Positions 9,064 to 18,140 of a stretch of DNA of 64,000 nucleotides are shown here, piece by piece. Positions within the stretch are counted from its first letter, which is position 1, and the number at the start of each line of letters is the position of its first letter. The translations under genes and the position numbers were made by a program. The notes beneath the pieces are model-generated. The model did not search any database, was not told the DNA's origin, and was given only the letters and a program-made list of their open reading frames with translations. This stretch comes from Xanthomonas vesicatoria ATCC 35937 (lineage in GTDB: Bacteria; Pseudomonadota; Gammaproteobacteria; Xanthomonadales; Xanthomonadaceae): positions 3,844,001-3,908,000 of the forward strand of contig NZ_CP018725.1 of assembly GCF_001908725.1 (NCBI RefSeq), written 5' to 3'.

Positions 9064-10722
9064 TTACGGGCGCACCTTGGTCGCGCAGATAAACGTGGCG
9101 GCCTGCTGCAGACGGCTGATCGCACCCTGGTCTTCCAGTTCGCGAATGTGATCGTTCATGCAGTTCAGATAACCGAAGCGGTTGCCGGCATTCTGCGTCT
9201 TGCACAGGCTGCTCTCCGCGGTCAGGTTGGCACCGACGATCAGGCCACCGGTCTCCACCGTCGGCACCAGCGTATTGCAGTTGCCCAGCCGGGTCAGGCC
9301 ACGGTTCAAGGTCCAACCGATATCGGCAAACAATGCCGGGGTCAGGTCGATGTTCAGATGCGCCTGCACTTCCGGCGTATCGAACGGTTCCATCAATGCG
9401 TTCGGCTGTAGATCGGTATCGAAATGCGAGAACGTCGAGCCACCGGCGACCACGCTGGGCGCATACAACCGCGTGCGTCCTGCGCTATCTGTGCCCTGCA
9501 ACAGGTCTGGGTCCTCGTACAGCCCCGCCACGACCGCTGCGGCGCCCTTGAGTCGTGCGCCATCGGTCTGCGACACCATGATCGCCGGGATGGTGATGTC
9601 GGTGATCGGCGGCGCCGCATTGCCCATGGTCTGCACGCCGGCGGCGTTGTTAGCCACGATCACGCCCACCGCGCCATTGAGCTGGGCGTTCTTGACCTTG
9701 ATCGCGAAGGCGCAGGTGCCGCGGTCGATCAGCGCCACCTTGCCGGCCACCTCGGCTGCGTTGACGAACGGTGTCTCGCAGCCATCGGTCGCCGATGCGG
9801 CGGCGACGCCATCGTTGACCGTCACCACCGCGCGGGCGGGGAAATTGCCGGCGGTAGCCAGCGGCCCGAAGCTGGCAAAGCCCACTTCGAACTTGCCGGC
9901 GGCAGCGGCCGGCGCGGTGACCTGCAGCAGGGTGCGCGGATCCAGGATCAACGCCGCCTCGCGATTGACGCGCGTGCCGGCCCACACCGTGCGGCCGGGC
10001 GTGCGCATCGCTTCGGCACGCAATGCATTGGTCATGGTCGGGTCGTCGAAGCGCTTGTTCTGCACGTTATCGAAGGCCTGCGAGGTGTAGACGTCCGTCA
10101 GGCCGCTGCCCGAGCCGAGCACGCCGGTGGTCTTGTTGAGGAAACCGGCAGCGCCCAGTCCGTGGCCGATCTCGTGCATCACCACGTTGAGGAAGTTGAT
10201 CTGGCCCTCTGGGGTCTTGCCGTCCAGGCCCAGATACCAGCCCGAGCCGGCCAGGCAGTCATCCTTGCCCAGGTCGCCGTTGAATTGCGAAAACACATCG
10301 GCCGGGTCGGCCGGATCGGGCACCAGATCCTGCCCGGCGATCGCATCGCCCAACGCAGACGGATACAGCGTGTTGGCCTTGGCGCCCGGGAAGTTGTTGA
10401 CGATCCAGTTCGGGCCGGCCTGGCCCAGGGTGCCGCCGGTGGCGGTACAGGTCAGCCGTGCGAACGAGGCGTAGACCTTGATTTCCACGTTGCTCTGCAG
10501 CACCGCGCCCCACAGGTCCATGGCGTACTGGTAGGCGATGCGACGCTGCTCACCCACCGAACGCCCGGGATTGCCGCCGAGCGGTGCCGCAGCGGTGGGG
10601 TCATTCAACCCGACAACGGTGCCGGCATCGCCATTGATCAGCGTGACATTGGCAGCCGATGCATGGAGCGGCGCCAGTGCCGCGCCCACAGCAAGCGATA
10701 ACAGCAACAAGGGCTTATTCAT
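9064..10722 (-). CDS. Secreted zinc metallopeptidase with PA (protease-associated) domain
   Basis: 552 residues. It has a signal peptide (MNKPLLLLSLAVGAAL...ASAAN). The N-terminal catalytic half contains the zincin motif HEIGHGLG (HExxHxxG), in which the two His and the Glu bind zinc and activate water. The second half has a PA domain (around VALIDRGTCAFAIKVKNAQ...GVIVANN...PAIMVS), a non-catalytic lid or substrate-docking module common in secreted peptidases. Two Cys near the C-terminus may form a disulfide. It is expected in the periplasm or outside the cell. It overlaps the upstream small secreted-protein gene by 8 bases, so the two are probably cotranscribed. Substrate unknown. The family call is confident; no gene name is assigned. 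Confidence 0.82.
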   Translation of the reverse strand: MNKPLLLLSLAVGAALAPLHASAANVTLINGDAGTVVGLNDPTAAAPLGGNPGRSVGEQRRIAYQYAMDLWGAVLQSNVEIKVYASFARLTCTATGGTLGQAGPNWIVNNFPGAKANTLYPSALGDAIAGQDLVPDPADPADVFSQFNGDLGKDDCLAGSGWYLGLDGKTPEGQINFLNVVMHEIGHGLGAAGFLNKTTGVLGSGSGLTDVYTSQAFDNVQNKRFDDPTMTNALRAEAMRTPGRTVWAGTRVNREAALILDPRTLLQVTAPAAAAGKFEVGFASFGPLATAGNFPARAVVTVNDGVAAASATDGCETPFVNAAEVAGKVALIDRGTCAFAIKVKNAQLNGAVGVIVANNAAGVQTMGNAAPPITDITIPAIMVSQTDGARLKGAAAVVAGLYEDPDLLQGTDSAGRTRLYAPSVVAGGSTFSHFDTDLQPNALMEPFDTPEVQAHLNIDLTPALFADIGWTLNRGLTRLGNCNTLVPTVETGGLIVGANLTAESSLCKTQNAGNRFGYLNCMNDHIRELEDQGAISRLQQAATFICATKVRP

Positions 10723-11125
10723 GCGGCAGCGCTCCGTGCTCGGCGTGGGCGGGTTGGGTGTCGGCGTCGTCGCTGTGCTCGATTACGATGCGGCCGTCGG
10801 CCTGGCGGGTCGCGGTCAGCGAGCTCATTTGCGTGGCCGGCAATTTGCGCGCCACGGTGCCGTTAGGCAGGCGACGCTCGGTGGCGCGAGCGGCCGCCTC
10901 GGTTTGCGGCACCGTCGTGCGGGTCGCCGCGCTGCGGGCAGCCGCACCGGCCTGCTGGTCCAGTGCCGCGCTCTCGGCGTCGGTCAGTGGGCGCAGCTTG
11001 CCGGTGACGGGATCGATGCCAACCTTGGAACTGGCGGCGACGTCTTGCGCCCCCGCAGCAGCCGGCAGGCAGGCAACACACAGCACACCGGACAGCATCC
11101 ATCCGGGCTTGCGAAAGCTCATCAT
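10715..11125 (-). CDS. Small secreted protein of unknown function, partner of the metallopeptidase
   Basis: 136 residues (ATG 11125; the adjacent ATG 11122 is equally possible). It has an N-terminal signal peptide ending near AGAQ, then a polar, Ala/Thr/Arg-rich region with no Cys. The segment DPVTGKLRPLTDAESAAL after the signal resembles, from memory, a short domain described in proteins called post-PEP-CTERM-1; I cannot verify that here. The 3' end overlaps the metallopeptidase start by 8 bases, so it is the first gene of a two-gene unit. It could be a chaperone, inhibitor or surface substrate of the peptidase, but the sequence does not decide this. Confidence 0.6.
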   Translation of the reverse strand: MMSFRKPGWMLSGVLCVACLPAAAGAQDVAASSKVGIDPVTGKLRPLTDAESAALDQQAGAAARSAATRTTVPQTEAAARATERRLPNGTVARKLPATQMSSLTATRQADGRIVIEHSDDADTQPAHAEHGALPHE

Positions 11126-11199
11126 CGTTGGGATTTCCTTGGGTCCAACCGCAGAAAGAACACCGTGCGAAACCGCCGGGGTTCGGGGGAATCTTCCAT

Positions 11200-11254
11200 T
11201 TCAGTCTGTTCATGACTGAACCATGAATCCGTGATTTATGTCAATCTTTTGACA
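11200..11254 (-). promoter_or_regulatory. Two palindromes in the promoter region of the secreted peptidase pair
   Basis: TTCAGTC-TGTTCAT-GACTGAA at 11200-11220 is a perfect 7-7-7 inverted repeat. TGTCAA-TCTT-TTGACA at 11239-11254 is a second perfect palindrome that offers a consensus -35 (TTGACA) on both strands. On the minus strand the -35 would lie about 18 bases upstream of a weak -10-like TTCAGT inside the first palindrome. That is the geometry of a repressor operator overlapping a promoter. The gene start is 75 bases further on. The binding protein is unknown. Confidence 0.4.
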
Positions 11255-11847
11255 GTTGGAAGCTTCAATGCGAAACACCGGCCTGAAAAAGTCAGCTTCG
11301 TGGTTGCGCCGGCATAATTTCTGGGAATTTTTCCGCTGTCTTAGGACGCTTTGGTCGGAAATCTGACGCGGCGGAGGCTGCGGGTCGCGGCGAGCCCAGC
11401 GCCCGGCGTGCCCGCGGGGTACCTCGACGTGGGCGGATGCGGGATGGATGAAGCCTCGCCGCTCTCACCGCCAGGTGGCTTGGCCGATGGCGCGCATCCC
11501 GATCGTCGATCACCGTTTGCGGCACGGACACACATAGGCTAGGAGGGCGCGCGCGTGCCAGGCAGGAGACATGCCAGGAGTTCCCCTTAACGAAACAGTC
11601 GGCAGCTGTGCTGGCGCACTGCGAGAAACAGGCAGTGAGTCGCAAGCAGTGAGCAACAGTCGGAACTCAACGCTCCGCATAGCGATTCGGGTGGGGGCAC
11701 GTAACCAAGGAATTCGCCAGGAAGCGCAGATTCGCGCATATGCGGAATCAGTACATGCGCTCGTACACTGCGCGATCAACCTAGCGCACTTACGTGGTCA
11801 GCGTTTGCAGCGACACACGCAGTCCATCGAACCCATCAAGGGCACCC
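11255..11847. other. Intergenic region without a supported gene
   Basis: No open frame here looks like a gene. Bases 11345-11530 are markedly GC-rich, and all frames there give Pro/Arg/Ser-rich low-complexity peptides. I recall similar non-coding stretches from other Xanthomonas genomes but cannot verify it. The final ~150 bases before arsC are less GC-rich and probably carry its promoter; I could not pick out a convincing -35/-10 pair. Confidence 0.4.
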
Positions 11848-12270
11848 ATGCACACCGTCATCTACCACAACCCTGCCTGCGGCACCTCGCGTAACACGCT
11901 GGCGCTGATCCGGCATGTCGGCATCGAACCGCAGATCGTCGACTACCTGCAGCACCCGCCAAGCCGTGCAACGCTGCAATCGTTGATTGCCGATGCCGGC
12001 CTGTCGGTACGCGATGCCATGCGCCAGAAGGGCACGCCGTATCTGGAACTGGGGCTCGACAATCCCGCGCTGGATGACGCCGCACTGCTGAGCGCGATGC
12101 TCGTGCACCCGATCCTGATCAATCGCCCGTTTGTGCGGACGCCGCTGGGGACGCGTCTGTGCCGCCCATCCGAGCAGGTGCTCGACCTGTTGCCTCCGGC
12201 TACCCGCGCGTTCTTCAAGGAAGACGGCGAGCGCGTGCTTGACGAGACCGGTCAGCGCATCGGCGGCTGA
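11848..12270 (+). CDS. arsC: Arsenate reductase ArsC (glutaredoxin-dependent, ArsC/Spx fold)
   Basis: 140 residues. ArsC reduces arsenate to arsenite using glutaredoxin and glutathione. The active-site loop YHNPACGTSRNTL places the catalytic cysteine at Cys11. The C-terminal HPILINRPFVRTPLGTRLCR carries the conserved arginines that bind the oxyanion. Length matches the plasmid R773 family. ATG 11848 begins exactly at the conserved MHTVIYHNPACG N-terminus. No arsenite exporter or ArsR regulator is adjacent, so this is a stand-alone copy; solitary ArsC-like proteins can have other thiol roles, but the arginines favour true arsenate reduction. Confidence 0.9.
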   Translation: MHTVIYHNPACGTSRNTLALIRHVGIEPQIVDYLQHPPSRATLQSLIADAGLSVRDAMRQKGTPYLELGLDNPALDDAALLSAMLVHPILINRPFVRTPLGTRLCRPSEQVLDLLPPATRAFFKEDGERVLDETGQRIGG

Positions 12271-12629
12271 GCGCCGCAGCGATCGCCCGCATTCACCGCC
12301 GCGCTCCCGCACCGCGCCTGCCGCGCTGAGCGTAGGCAACAACCGATTGCGCGACTACCAGGCAGGACAGATCGGCACCTGAGCGACACAGCGACCGCAG
12401 TCATGCGTTGCACCGCTCTCCACACTGCGCCTGCCGGGCCCGAAGTCTGCGGGGCCCGAGGCGACCCATCAAGCGCCTGGTTCACACCAGGCAGGCGCGG
12501 CCACTGCCAGGAAGCGCTGCGTGGCACTCGTACACGCGGATGAACGCCGTCCACCTCTGTCTGGCAGCTGCTCGCTAGCGTGTGTTGGCCGCTCTAAGAT
12601 CGCCGTATCGTTTCTTGAGGAGCATCGAC
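12271..12629. other. Intergenic region with GC-rich hairpins, no gene
   Basis: No gene is supported in these 359 bases. It contains nested inverted repeats: GCGCCTGCC (12427-12435) pairs with GGCAGGCGC (12488-12496), and inside this CGGGCCC (12435-12441) pairs with GGGCCCG (12452-12458). These may end the arsC transcript. The last ~40 bases precede def, with a Shine-Dalgarno-like TGAGGA at 12616-12621. Confidence 0.4.
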
Positions 12630-13145
12630 ATGATTCGCGAAATTATCCGCATGGGCGACAAGCGCCTGCTACGCGTGGCGCCACCGGTGACCAACCTGGG
12701 CAGTGCCGAATTGCAAGCCTTGGTGGCCGACATGTTCGAGACCATGGACGACGCGCGCGGTGTGGGTCTGGCCGCTCCGCAGATCGCAGTGGACCTGCAA
12801 TTGATGGTGTTCGGCTTCGAAGTCAGCGAGCGTTATCCGGATGCGCCCACGGTGCCACGCACCGCCTTGGCGAACGCGCAGATCGAGCCATTGTCGGACG
12901 AGATGGAAAACGGCTGGGAAGGCTGTCTGTCGATTCCCGGCTTGCGCGCGGTGATCCCGCGTTACCGCCACATCCGGTATCGCGGCTTCGCCCCCGACGG
13001 CAGCCCGATCGAACGCGAGGCCGAAGGCTTCCATGCACGCGTGGTGCAGCACGAATACGACCACCTGGTGGGCCGCCTGTATCCCTCGCGCATCGAAAAT
13101 TTCGACACCTTCGGCTTCGAAGACGTGCTGTCCTACGACCTGTAA
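12630..13145 (+). CDS. def: Peptide deformylase
   Basis: 171 residues. It removes the formyl group from the N-terminal methionine of new proteins at the ribosome exit and uses a metal ion (Fe2+ in vivo). All three family motifs are present: GVGLAAPQ (44-51), EGCLS with metal-binding Cys99, and QHEYDHL with His141, catalytic Glu142 and His145. The frame is open further upstream, but ATG 12630 has a TGAGGA ribosome-binding site and gives the standard N-terminus. It stands alone rather than next to fmt, so it may be a second, type-diverged deformylase copy in the genome (inference). Confidence 0.94.
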   Translation: MIREIIRMGDKRLLRVAPPVTNLGSAELQALVADMFETMDDARGVGLAAPQIAVDLQLMVFGFEVSERYPDAPTVPRTALANAQIEPLSDEMENGWEGCLSIPGLRAVIPRYRHIRYRGFAPDGSPIEREAEGFHARVVQHEYDHLVGRLYPSRIENFDTFGFEDVLSYDL

Positions 13146-13170
13146 TCGTGCAGCTGCATCCGCATGTGAC

Positions 13171-13192
13171 AAGGGCGCCTTGCGGCGCCCTT
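13171..13192. terminator. Bidirectional terminator between def and ettA
   Basis: AAGGGCGCC - TTGC - GGCGCCCTT is a perfect 9-bp stem with a 4-base loop, flanked by A on the left and T on the right. It lies between two converging genes and can serve both strands. Confidence 0.7.
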
Positions 13193-13199
13193 GATGTGC

Positions 13200-14861
13200 T
13201 TACTTGAGCGCCTTGAAGCGCAGACGCTTGGGGCCTGCGTCATCGCCCATGCGGCGACGCTTGTCTTCTTCGTACTCGCGGTAGTTGCCCTGGAAGAACT
13301 CCACGTGCGACTCGCCTTCGAACGAGAGGATGTGCGTGGCGATACGGTCGAGGAACCAGCGATCATGCGAAATCACGAAGGTGTTGCCCGGGAATTCCAG
13401 CAACGCATCTTCCAGCGCACGCAGGGTCTCGATGTCCAGATCGTTGGACGGTTCGTCGAGCAGCAGCACGTTGCCGCCCTGCAGTAGCGTCTTGGCCATG
13501 TGCAGACGCCCGCGCTCACCACCGGAAAGCGAGCCGACCATCTTCTGCTGGTCCTGGCCCTTGAAGTTGAAGCGGCCGATATAGGCGCGCGACTGGATCT
13601 CCACCCCGTTGATGTTGAGGATGTCCAGACCACCGGCGATTTCCTGGAATACGTTGTGGTTGCCTTCCAGTGCGTCGCGGCTCTGGTCCACGTAGGACAG
13701 CTGCACGGTGGGGCCGACCACGATTTCGCCGGAATCGGGCTTTTCCTGGCCGGTGATCATCTTGAACAGGGTCGACTTACCGGCACCGTTGGGGCCGATG
13801 ATGCCGACGATGGCGCCGGGCGGCACGATCATCGACAGGTTGTCGATCAGCAGGCGGTCGCCGAATTTCTTGGAGACGTTCTTGAACTCCATCACCGAGT
13901 TGCCCAGGCGCTCGCCCGGCGGGATGAAGATTTCATTGGTTTCGTTGCGGCGCTGGTAATCCACCGATTGCAGCTCTTCCAGGCGGGCCAGGCGCGCCTT
14001 GCCCTTGGTGCGGCCGCCCTTGGCGTTCTGGCGCGACCATTCCAGTTCCTTCTGGATCGCCTTCTGGCGTGATTTTTCCTGGTTGTCTTCCTGCTTGAGG
14101 CGCTCGTCCTTCTGGGTCAGCCAGTCGGTGTAGTTGCCCTTCCACGGGATGCCGCGGCCGCGGTCCAGCTCCAGGATCCACTCGGCGGCGTTGTCCAGGA
14201 AGTAGCGATCATGCGTCACTGCCACCACGGTGCCGGTGTAGCGCGCCAGGAATTGTTCCAGCCACTCCACCGATTCGGCATCCAGGTGGTTGGTCGGTTC
14301 GTCGAGCAGCAGCATGTCCGGCTTCTGCAGCAGCAGGCGGCACAGCGCCACGCGGCGCTTTTCGCCACCGGACAGCTTGCCGACGATGGCGTCCCACGGC
14401 GGCAGGCGCAGCGCATCGGCGGCCACGTCCAGCTGGTTTTCCAGGGTGTGCGCATCGCCGGCGGCCAGGATCGCCTCCAGGCGTTCCTGTTCCTTGGCCA
14501 GCGCGTCGAAATCGGCGCCTTCTTCGGCATAGGCCAGATACACCGCATCCAGCGCGGCCTGGGCCTGCAGCACGTCGCCCACGCCTTCTTCGACTGCCTC
14601 GCGCACGGTGTGCTCGGGGTTGAGCTGCGGTTCCTGCGCCAGGTAGCCGACCTTGATGCCGGCTTGCGGGCGGGCTTCGCCCTCGAAGTCGGTGTCCACG
14701 CCGGCCATGATCTTCAGTACCGTGGACTTGCCGGCGCCGTTCAGGCCCAGCAGGCCGATCTTGGCGCCCGGAAAGAAGCTCAGCGAGATGTCCTTGATGA
14801 TCTGCCGCTTGGGCGGGACCACCTTGCTGACGCGGTTCATGGTGTAGATATATTGCGACAT
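13200..14861 (-). CDS. ettA: Energy-dependent translational throttle protein EttA (ABC-F ATPase)
   Basis: 553 residues. EttA binds the ribosomal E site and gates the first elongation step according to the ADP/ATP ratio. It is a soluble protein with two ABC domains and no membrane segments. Domain 1 has Walker A GLNGAGKST (39-47), signature LSGGEKRR and Walker B LLLDEPTNHLD. Domain 2 has GPNGAGKST, LSGGERGR and LLLDEPSNDLD. The linker between them is the long charged region containing KDERLKQEDNQEK and matches the P-site tRNA-interaction motif of the family. Length matches E. coli EttA (555). Confidence 0.95.
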   Translation of the reverse strand: MSQYIYTMNRVSKVVPPKRQIIKDISLSFFPGAKIGLLGLNGAGKSTVLKIMAGVDTDFEGEARPQAGIKVGYLAQEPQLNPEHTVREAVEEGVGDVLQAQAALDAVYLAYAEEGADFDALAKEQERLEAILAAGDAHTLENQLDVAADALRLPPWDAIVGKLSGGEKRRVALCRLLLQKPDMLLLDEPTNHLDAESVEWLEQFLARYTGTVVAVTHDRYFLDNAAEWILELDRGRGIPWKGNYTDWLTQKDERLKQEDNQEKSRQKAIQKELEWSRQNAKGGRTKGKARLARLEELQSVDYQRRNETNEIFIPPGERLGNSVMEFKNVSKKFGDRLLIDNLSMIVPPGAIVGIIGPNGAGKSTLFKMITGQEKPDSGEIVVGPTVQLSYVDQSRDALEGNHNVFQEIAGGLDILNINGVEIQSRAYIGRFNFKGQDQQKMVGSLSGGERGRLHMAKTLLQGGNVLLLDEPSNDLDIETLRALEDALLEFPGNTFVISHDRWFLDRIATHILSFEGESHVEFFQGNYREYEEDKRRRMGDDAGPKRLRFKALK

Positions 14862-15087
14862 GGGTGCTCCGTGGACGCAGGCAGCCCGCCGGCCGAGGCC
14901 GGAGGCAGCGGAAAAGGGATTGCGCTGATTATACGGGCAAGTGCCCGGGGCCGCGCCGAGTCAGGCGGTAGCTAAACGGCAGCCCACCTATTACCTGAAT
15001 AGGTGTTTTCGTAACCGATTCCAGCAAGAATGCGTTAAGGCGAGCGGCCTCTTAATGAAATTGCGACATCGCAAACAGGAGCTGGTC

Positions 15088-15606
15088 ATGAACCGCAAAC
15101 GCATCGTCACTGTTGTGCTTTCTTCCATCCTGGCGCTGGGCTCCGTGGCCCCGGCAGCGTTTGCCGACGACTGGGGCCGCGGCCACGATCGTCGTGGCCA
15201 CGACCGCGACGATCGCCACGACCGCGGTCGCGATCATGGCAACTGGCGCAACGATCGTCGCGAGTGGCACGACGAGCGCCGGGCCGACCGTCGCGACGAC
15301 CGCCGCTATTACAGCAGCGGCTACCGCGAGGGGTACCGCGATGCCCGCTATCAGGACCGTCGCTACGACCGCAACCGGGTGTATGTCTACGATCGCCCCA
15401 GCTACTACCGCGCCGGTCCGCCGCCGCGCCCTTACTGGGCCCGTGGTCAGCGCTATCACGGCCCGGTCTACGTGATCAACGACTACGACCGCTACAACCT
15501 GCGCCGTCCGCCGTACGGCTACCGTTGGCAGCGCGACAACACCGGCAATCTGTTGCTGGTCGCGATCGCTACTGGCGTGATCGCCGACCTGGTCCTCAAC
15601 AACTAG
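15088..15606 (+). CDS. RcnB-like periplasmic protein
   Basis: 172 residues. The signal peptide ends at AFA (about residue 26). A highly charged stretch rich in Arg, Asp and His follows (27-75), then Tyr/Arg-rich sequence, then a C-terminal RcnB-type domain: [31 protein letters not shown] and a final hydrophobic [15 protein letters not shown]. In E. coli RcnB is a periplasmic protein affecting nickel/cobalt efflux; other members have no known role, so metal handling here is only inferred. ATG 15088 is preceded by AGGAG at 15077-15082; the longer frame upstream lacks such a site. A UUCG-capped terminator follows, so it is monocistronic. Confidence 0.75.
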   Translation: MNRKRIVTVVLSSILALGSVAPAAFADDWGRGHDRRGHDRDDRHDRGRDHGNWRNDRREWHDERRADRRDDRRYYSSGYREGYRDARYQDRRYDRNRVYVYDRPSYYRAGPPPRPYWARGQRYHGPVYVINDYDRYNLRRPPYGYRWQRDNTGNLLLVAIATGVIADLVLNN

Positions 15607-15652
15607 CCAAGCAGCGGACCGCTTGCCGGGCAATCGGGCCGGGCATCACACA

Positions 15653-15674
15653 AAGGCGCACTTCGGTGCGCCTT
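15653..15674 (+). terminator. Terminator hairpin with TTCG tetraloop after the RcnB-like gene
   Basis: AAGGCGCAC - TTCG - GTGCGCCTT forms a perfect 9-bp stem with the very stable UUCG loop, followed by CGTCGTTTGT. It lies 47 bases after the stop codon. Confidence 0.7.
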
Positions 15675-15711
15675 CGTCGTTTGTGCAGCTTTGCCTGCAC
15701 CAGCGGCGCGA

Positions 15712-15741
15712 TTGGTCACCCGTGCGGCAGAGGCTTACAAT
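15712..15741 (+). promoter_or_regulatory. Probable glyA promoter
   Basis: TTGGTC (15712-15717), an 18-base spacer and TACAAT (15736-15741) fit a sigma-70 promoter with a good -10 and a weak -35. The leader would be about 30 bases. No riboswitch is seen. Confidence 0.45.
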
Positions 15742-15779
15742 CGGCGGCCCTACTGGCTGCAGCTGCTCCGGAGTTTCGA

Positions 15780-17033
<1,254 letters not shown>

Positions 17034-17035
17034 TG

Positions 17036-17127
17036 CGGGAATGGGGAATAGGGAGACGAGAATGGTAGAAGCAACGCTGCGATAGCTCTGCTGTTCCGAT
17101 TCCCCATTCCCCTCTCCCTATTCCCGG
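17036..17127 (+). repeat. GGGAAT/ATTCCC inverted-repeat element, glyA-nrdR gap
   Basis: The left arm (17036-17066) reads GGGAATGGGGAATAGGGAG and the right arm (17096-17127) is the near complement built of ATTCCC-type units. The loop contains GCTCTGCTGTTCC. The element fills the gap from the glyA stop to 7 bases before the nrdR ATG. It is one of seven such elements in the window. Confidence 0.75.
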
Positions 17128-17134
17128 ACGCCTG

Positions 17135-17659
17135 ATGCACTGCCCCTTCTGCCAGCACAACGATACCCGCGTGATCGATTCGCGGGTGTCCGAAGACGGT
17201 ACGACGATTCGTCGGCGTCGCGAGTGCGAGGCGTGCGGCGAGCGTTTCAGCACCCTTGAAACCATCGAACTGAAACTGCCCACGGTGGTCAAGAGCGATG
17301 GTGGGCGCGAGGCGTTCGACGCGCGCAAGTTGCGCACCAGCTTCGACCGCGCGCTGCAAAAACGTCCGGTGTCCGAAGAACAGATCGAAGCAGCGGTGCG
17401 GGCGGTGGTGCACCAGCTGCGCATGTCCGGCGAGCGCGAAGTGGGTTCGCTGCGGGTGGGCGAATACGTGATGGTCGAGTTGCGCAAGCTCGATCATGTG
17501 GGCTATGTGCGCTTCGCTTCGGTGTATCGCAGTTTTCAGGATGTGGCCGATTTTCGCGAAGAAATCGAAAAGCTCGAGCGCGAGCTCCCGGTGGGTAGCG
17601 AGCAGCTGCCGTTGCTGGAAGCGGCGCTGGAACGTGCCGGCAAACCCGGCAAGCGCTAA
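17135..17659 (+). CDS. nrdR: Transcriptional repressor NrdR
   Basis: 174 residues. NrdR senses ATP/dATP and represses ribonucleotide reductase genes by binding NrdR boxes. The N-terminal zinc ribbon has Cys3, Cys6, Cys31 and Cys34 (CPFC...CEAC), and an ATP-cone follows from about residue 49. Its neighbours glyA upstream and ribD downstream are the usual NrdR context in gammaproteobacteria. The start has no Shine-Dalgarno: the 7 bases before the ATG directly follow the right arm of the inverted repeat. Confidence 0.96.
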   Translation: MHCPFCQHNDTRVIDSRVSEDGTTIRRRRECEACGERFSTLETIELKLPTVVKSDGGREAFDARKLRTSFDRALQKRPVSEEQIEAAVRAVVHQLRMSGEREVGSLRVGEYVMVELRKLDHVGYVRFASVYRSFQDVADFREEIEKLERELPVGSEQLPLLEAALERAGKPGKR

Positions 17660-17663
17660 GCGC

Positions 17664-18140
17664 ATGCGCATCGCCTGCGTGGCGGACACGCCAGAGTATC
17701 TGCCTGCCATCGCGCAGGCGCATCTGCAGGCGTTCGGCAGCCTGTTGCCGGACTGGACCATCGATGAAGCGCTGTGCGAACTGCGCAGCCATACCCGCGA
17801 TGGCGTAATTCCCACTACCTGGGTCGCGCTCGATCAGTCGCACTGGCTCGGCTCGGTGAGCCTGCTGGAGAACGACGATGGCCGCATCCGGCAATGGTCG
17901 CCCTGGCTGGCATCGCTGTATGTGCAGCCGCAGGCGCGTGGGCAGGGGATCGGCGAAGCACTGGTGGCGCATTGCGTGCGTGCCGCCGCGCAATTGAAGG
18001 TGCCGCTGCTGTATCTGTATTGCCAACCGGCGCTGGTGCCGTTCTATCAGCGGCTTGGCTGGCACGCGCACGCCGAGCTGTTGCTTGGCCCGATGCAGAT
18101 CGTGGTGATGGCCATCGCGCCCCAAGGAGCAACGCAATGA
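17664..18140 (+). CDS. GNAT-family N-acetyltransferase
   Basis: 158 residues. The acetyl-CoA-binding motif A is visible as ASLYVQPQARGQGIGEALV (the QxxGxG core is QARGQGIG), followed by PLLYLYCQPALVPFYQRLGW, a typical GNAT beta5-helix segment. Substrate unknown. ATG 17664 lies 4 bases after the nrdR stop, and the stop overlaps the ribD ATG (ATGA) with an AAGGAG ribosome-binding site just before, so it is embedded in an nrdR-ribD operon. A link to riboflavin metabolism is only positional. Confidence 0.8.
   Translation: MRIACVADTPEYLPAIAQAHLQAFGSLLPDWTIDEALCELRSHTRDGVIPTTWVALDQSHWLGSVSLLENDDGRIRQWSPWLASLYVQPQARGQGIGEALVAHCVRAAAQLKVPLLYLYCQPALVPFYQRLGWHAHAELLLGPMQIVVMAIAPQGATQ

Noticed and set aside
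6594..9125. 843-codon minus-strand frame opposite bcsC
   Set aside because: Low-complexity composition with no domain pattern; bcsC is clear on the other strand.
12521..13207. 228-codon plus-strand frame over def
   Set aside because: It is an out-of-frame shadow of peptide deformylase, which has all three catalytic motifs.
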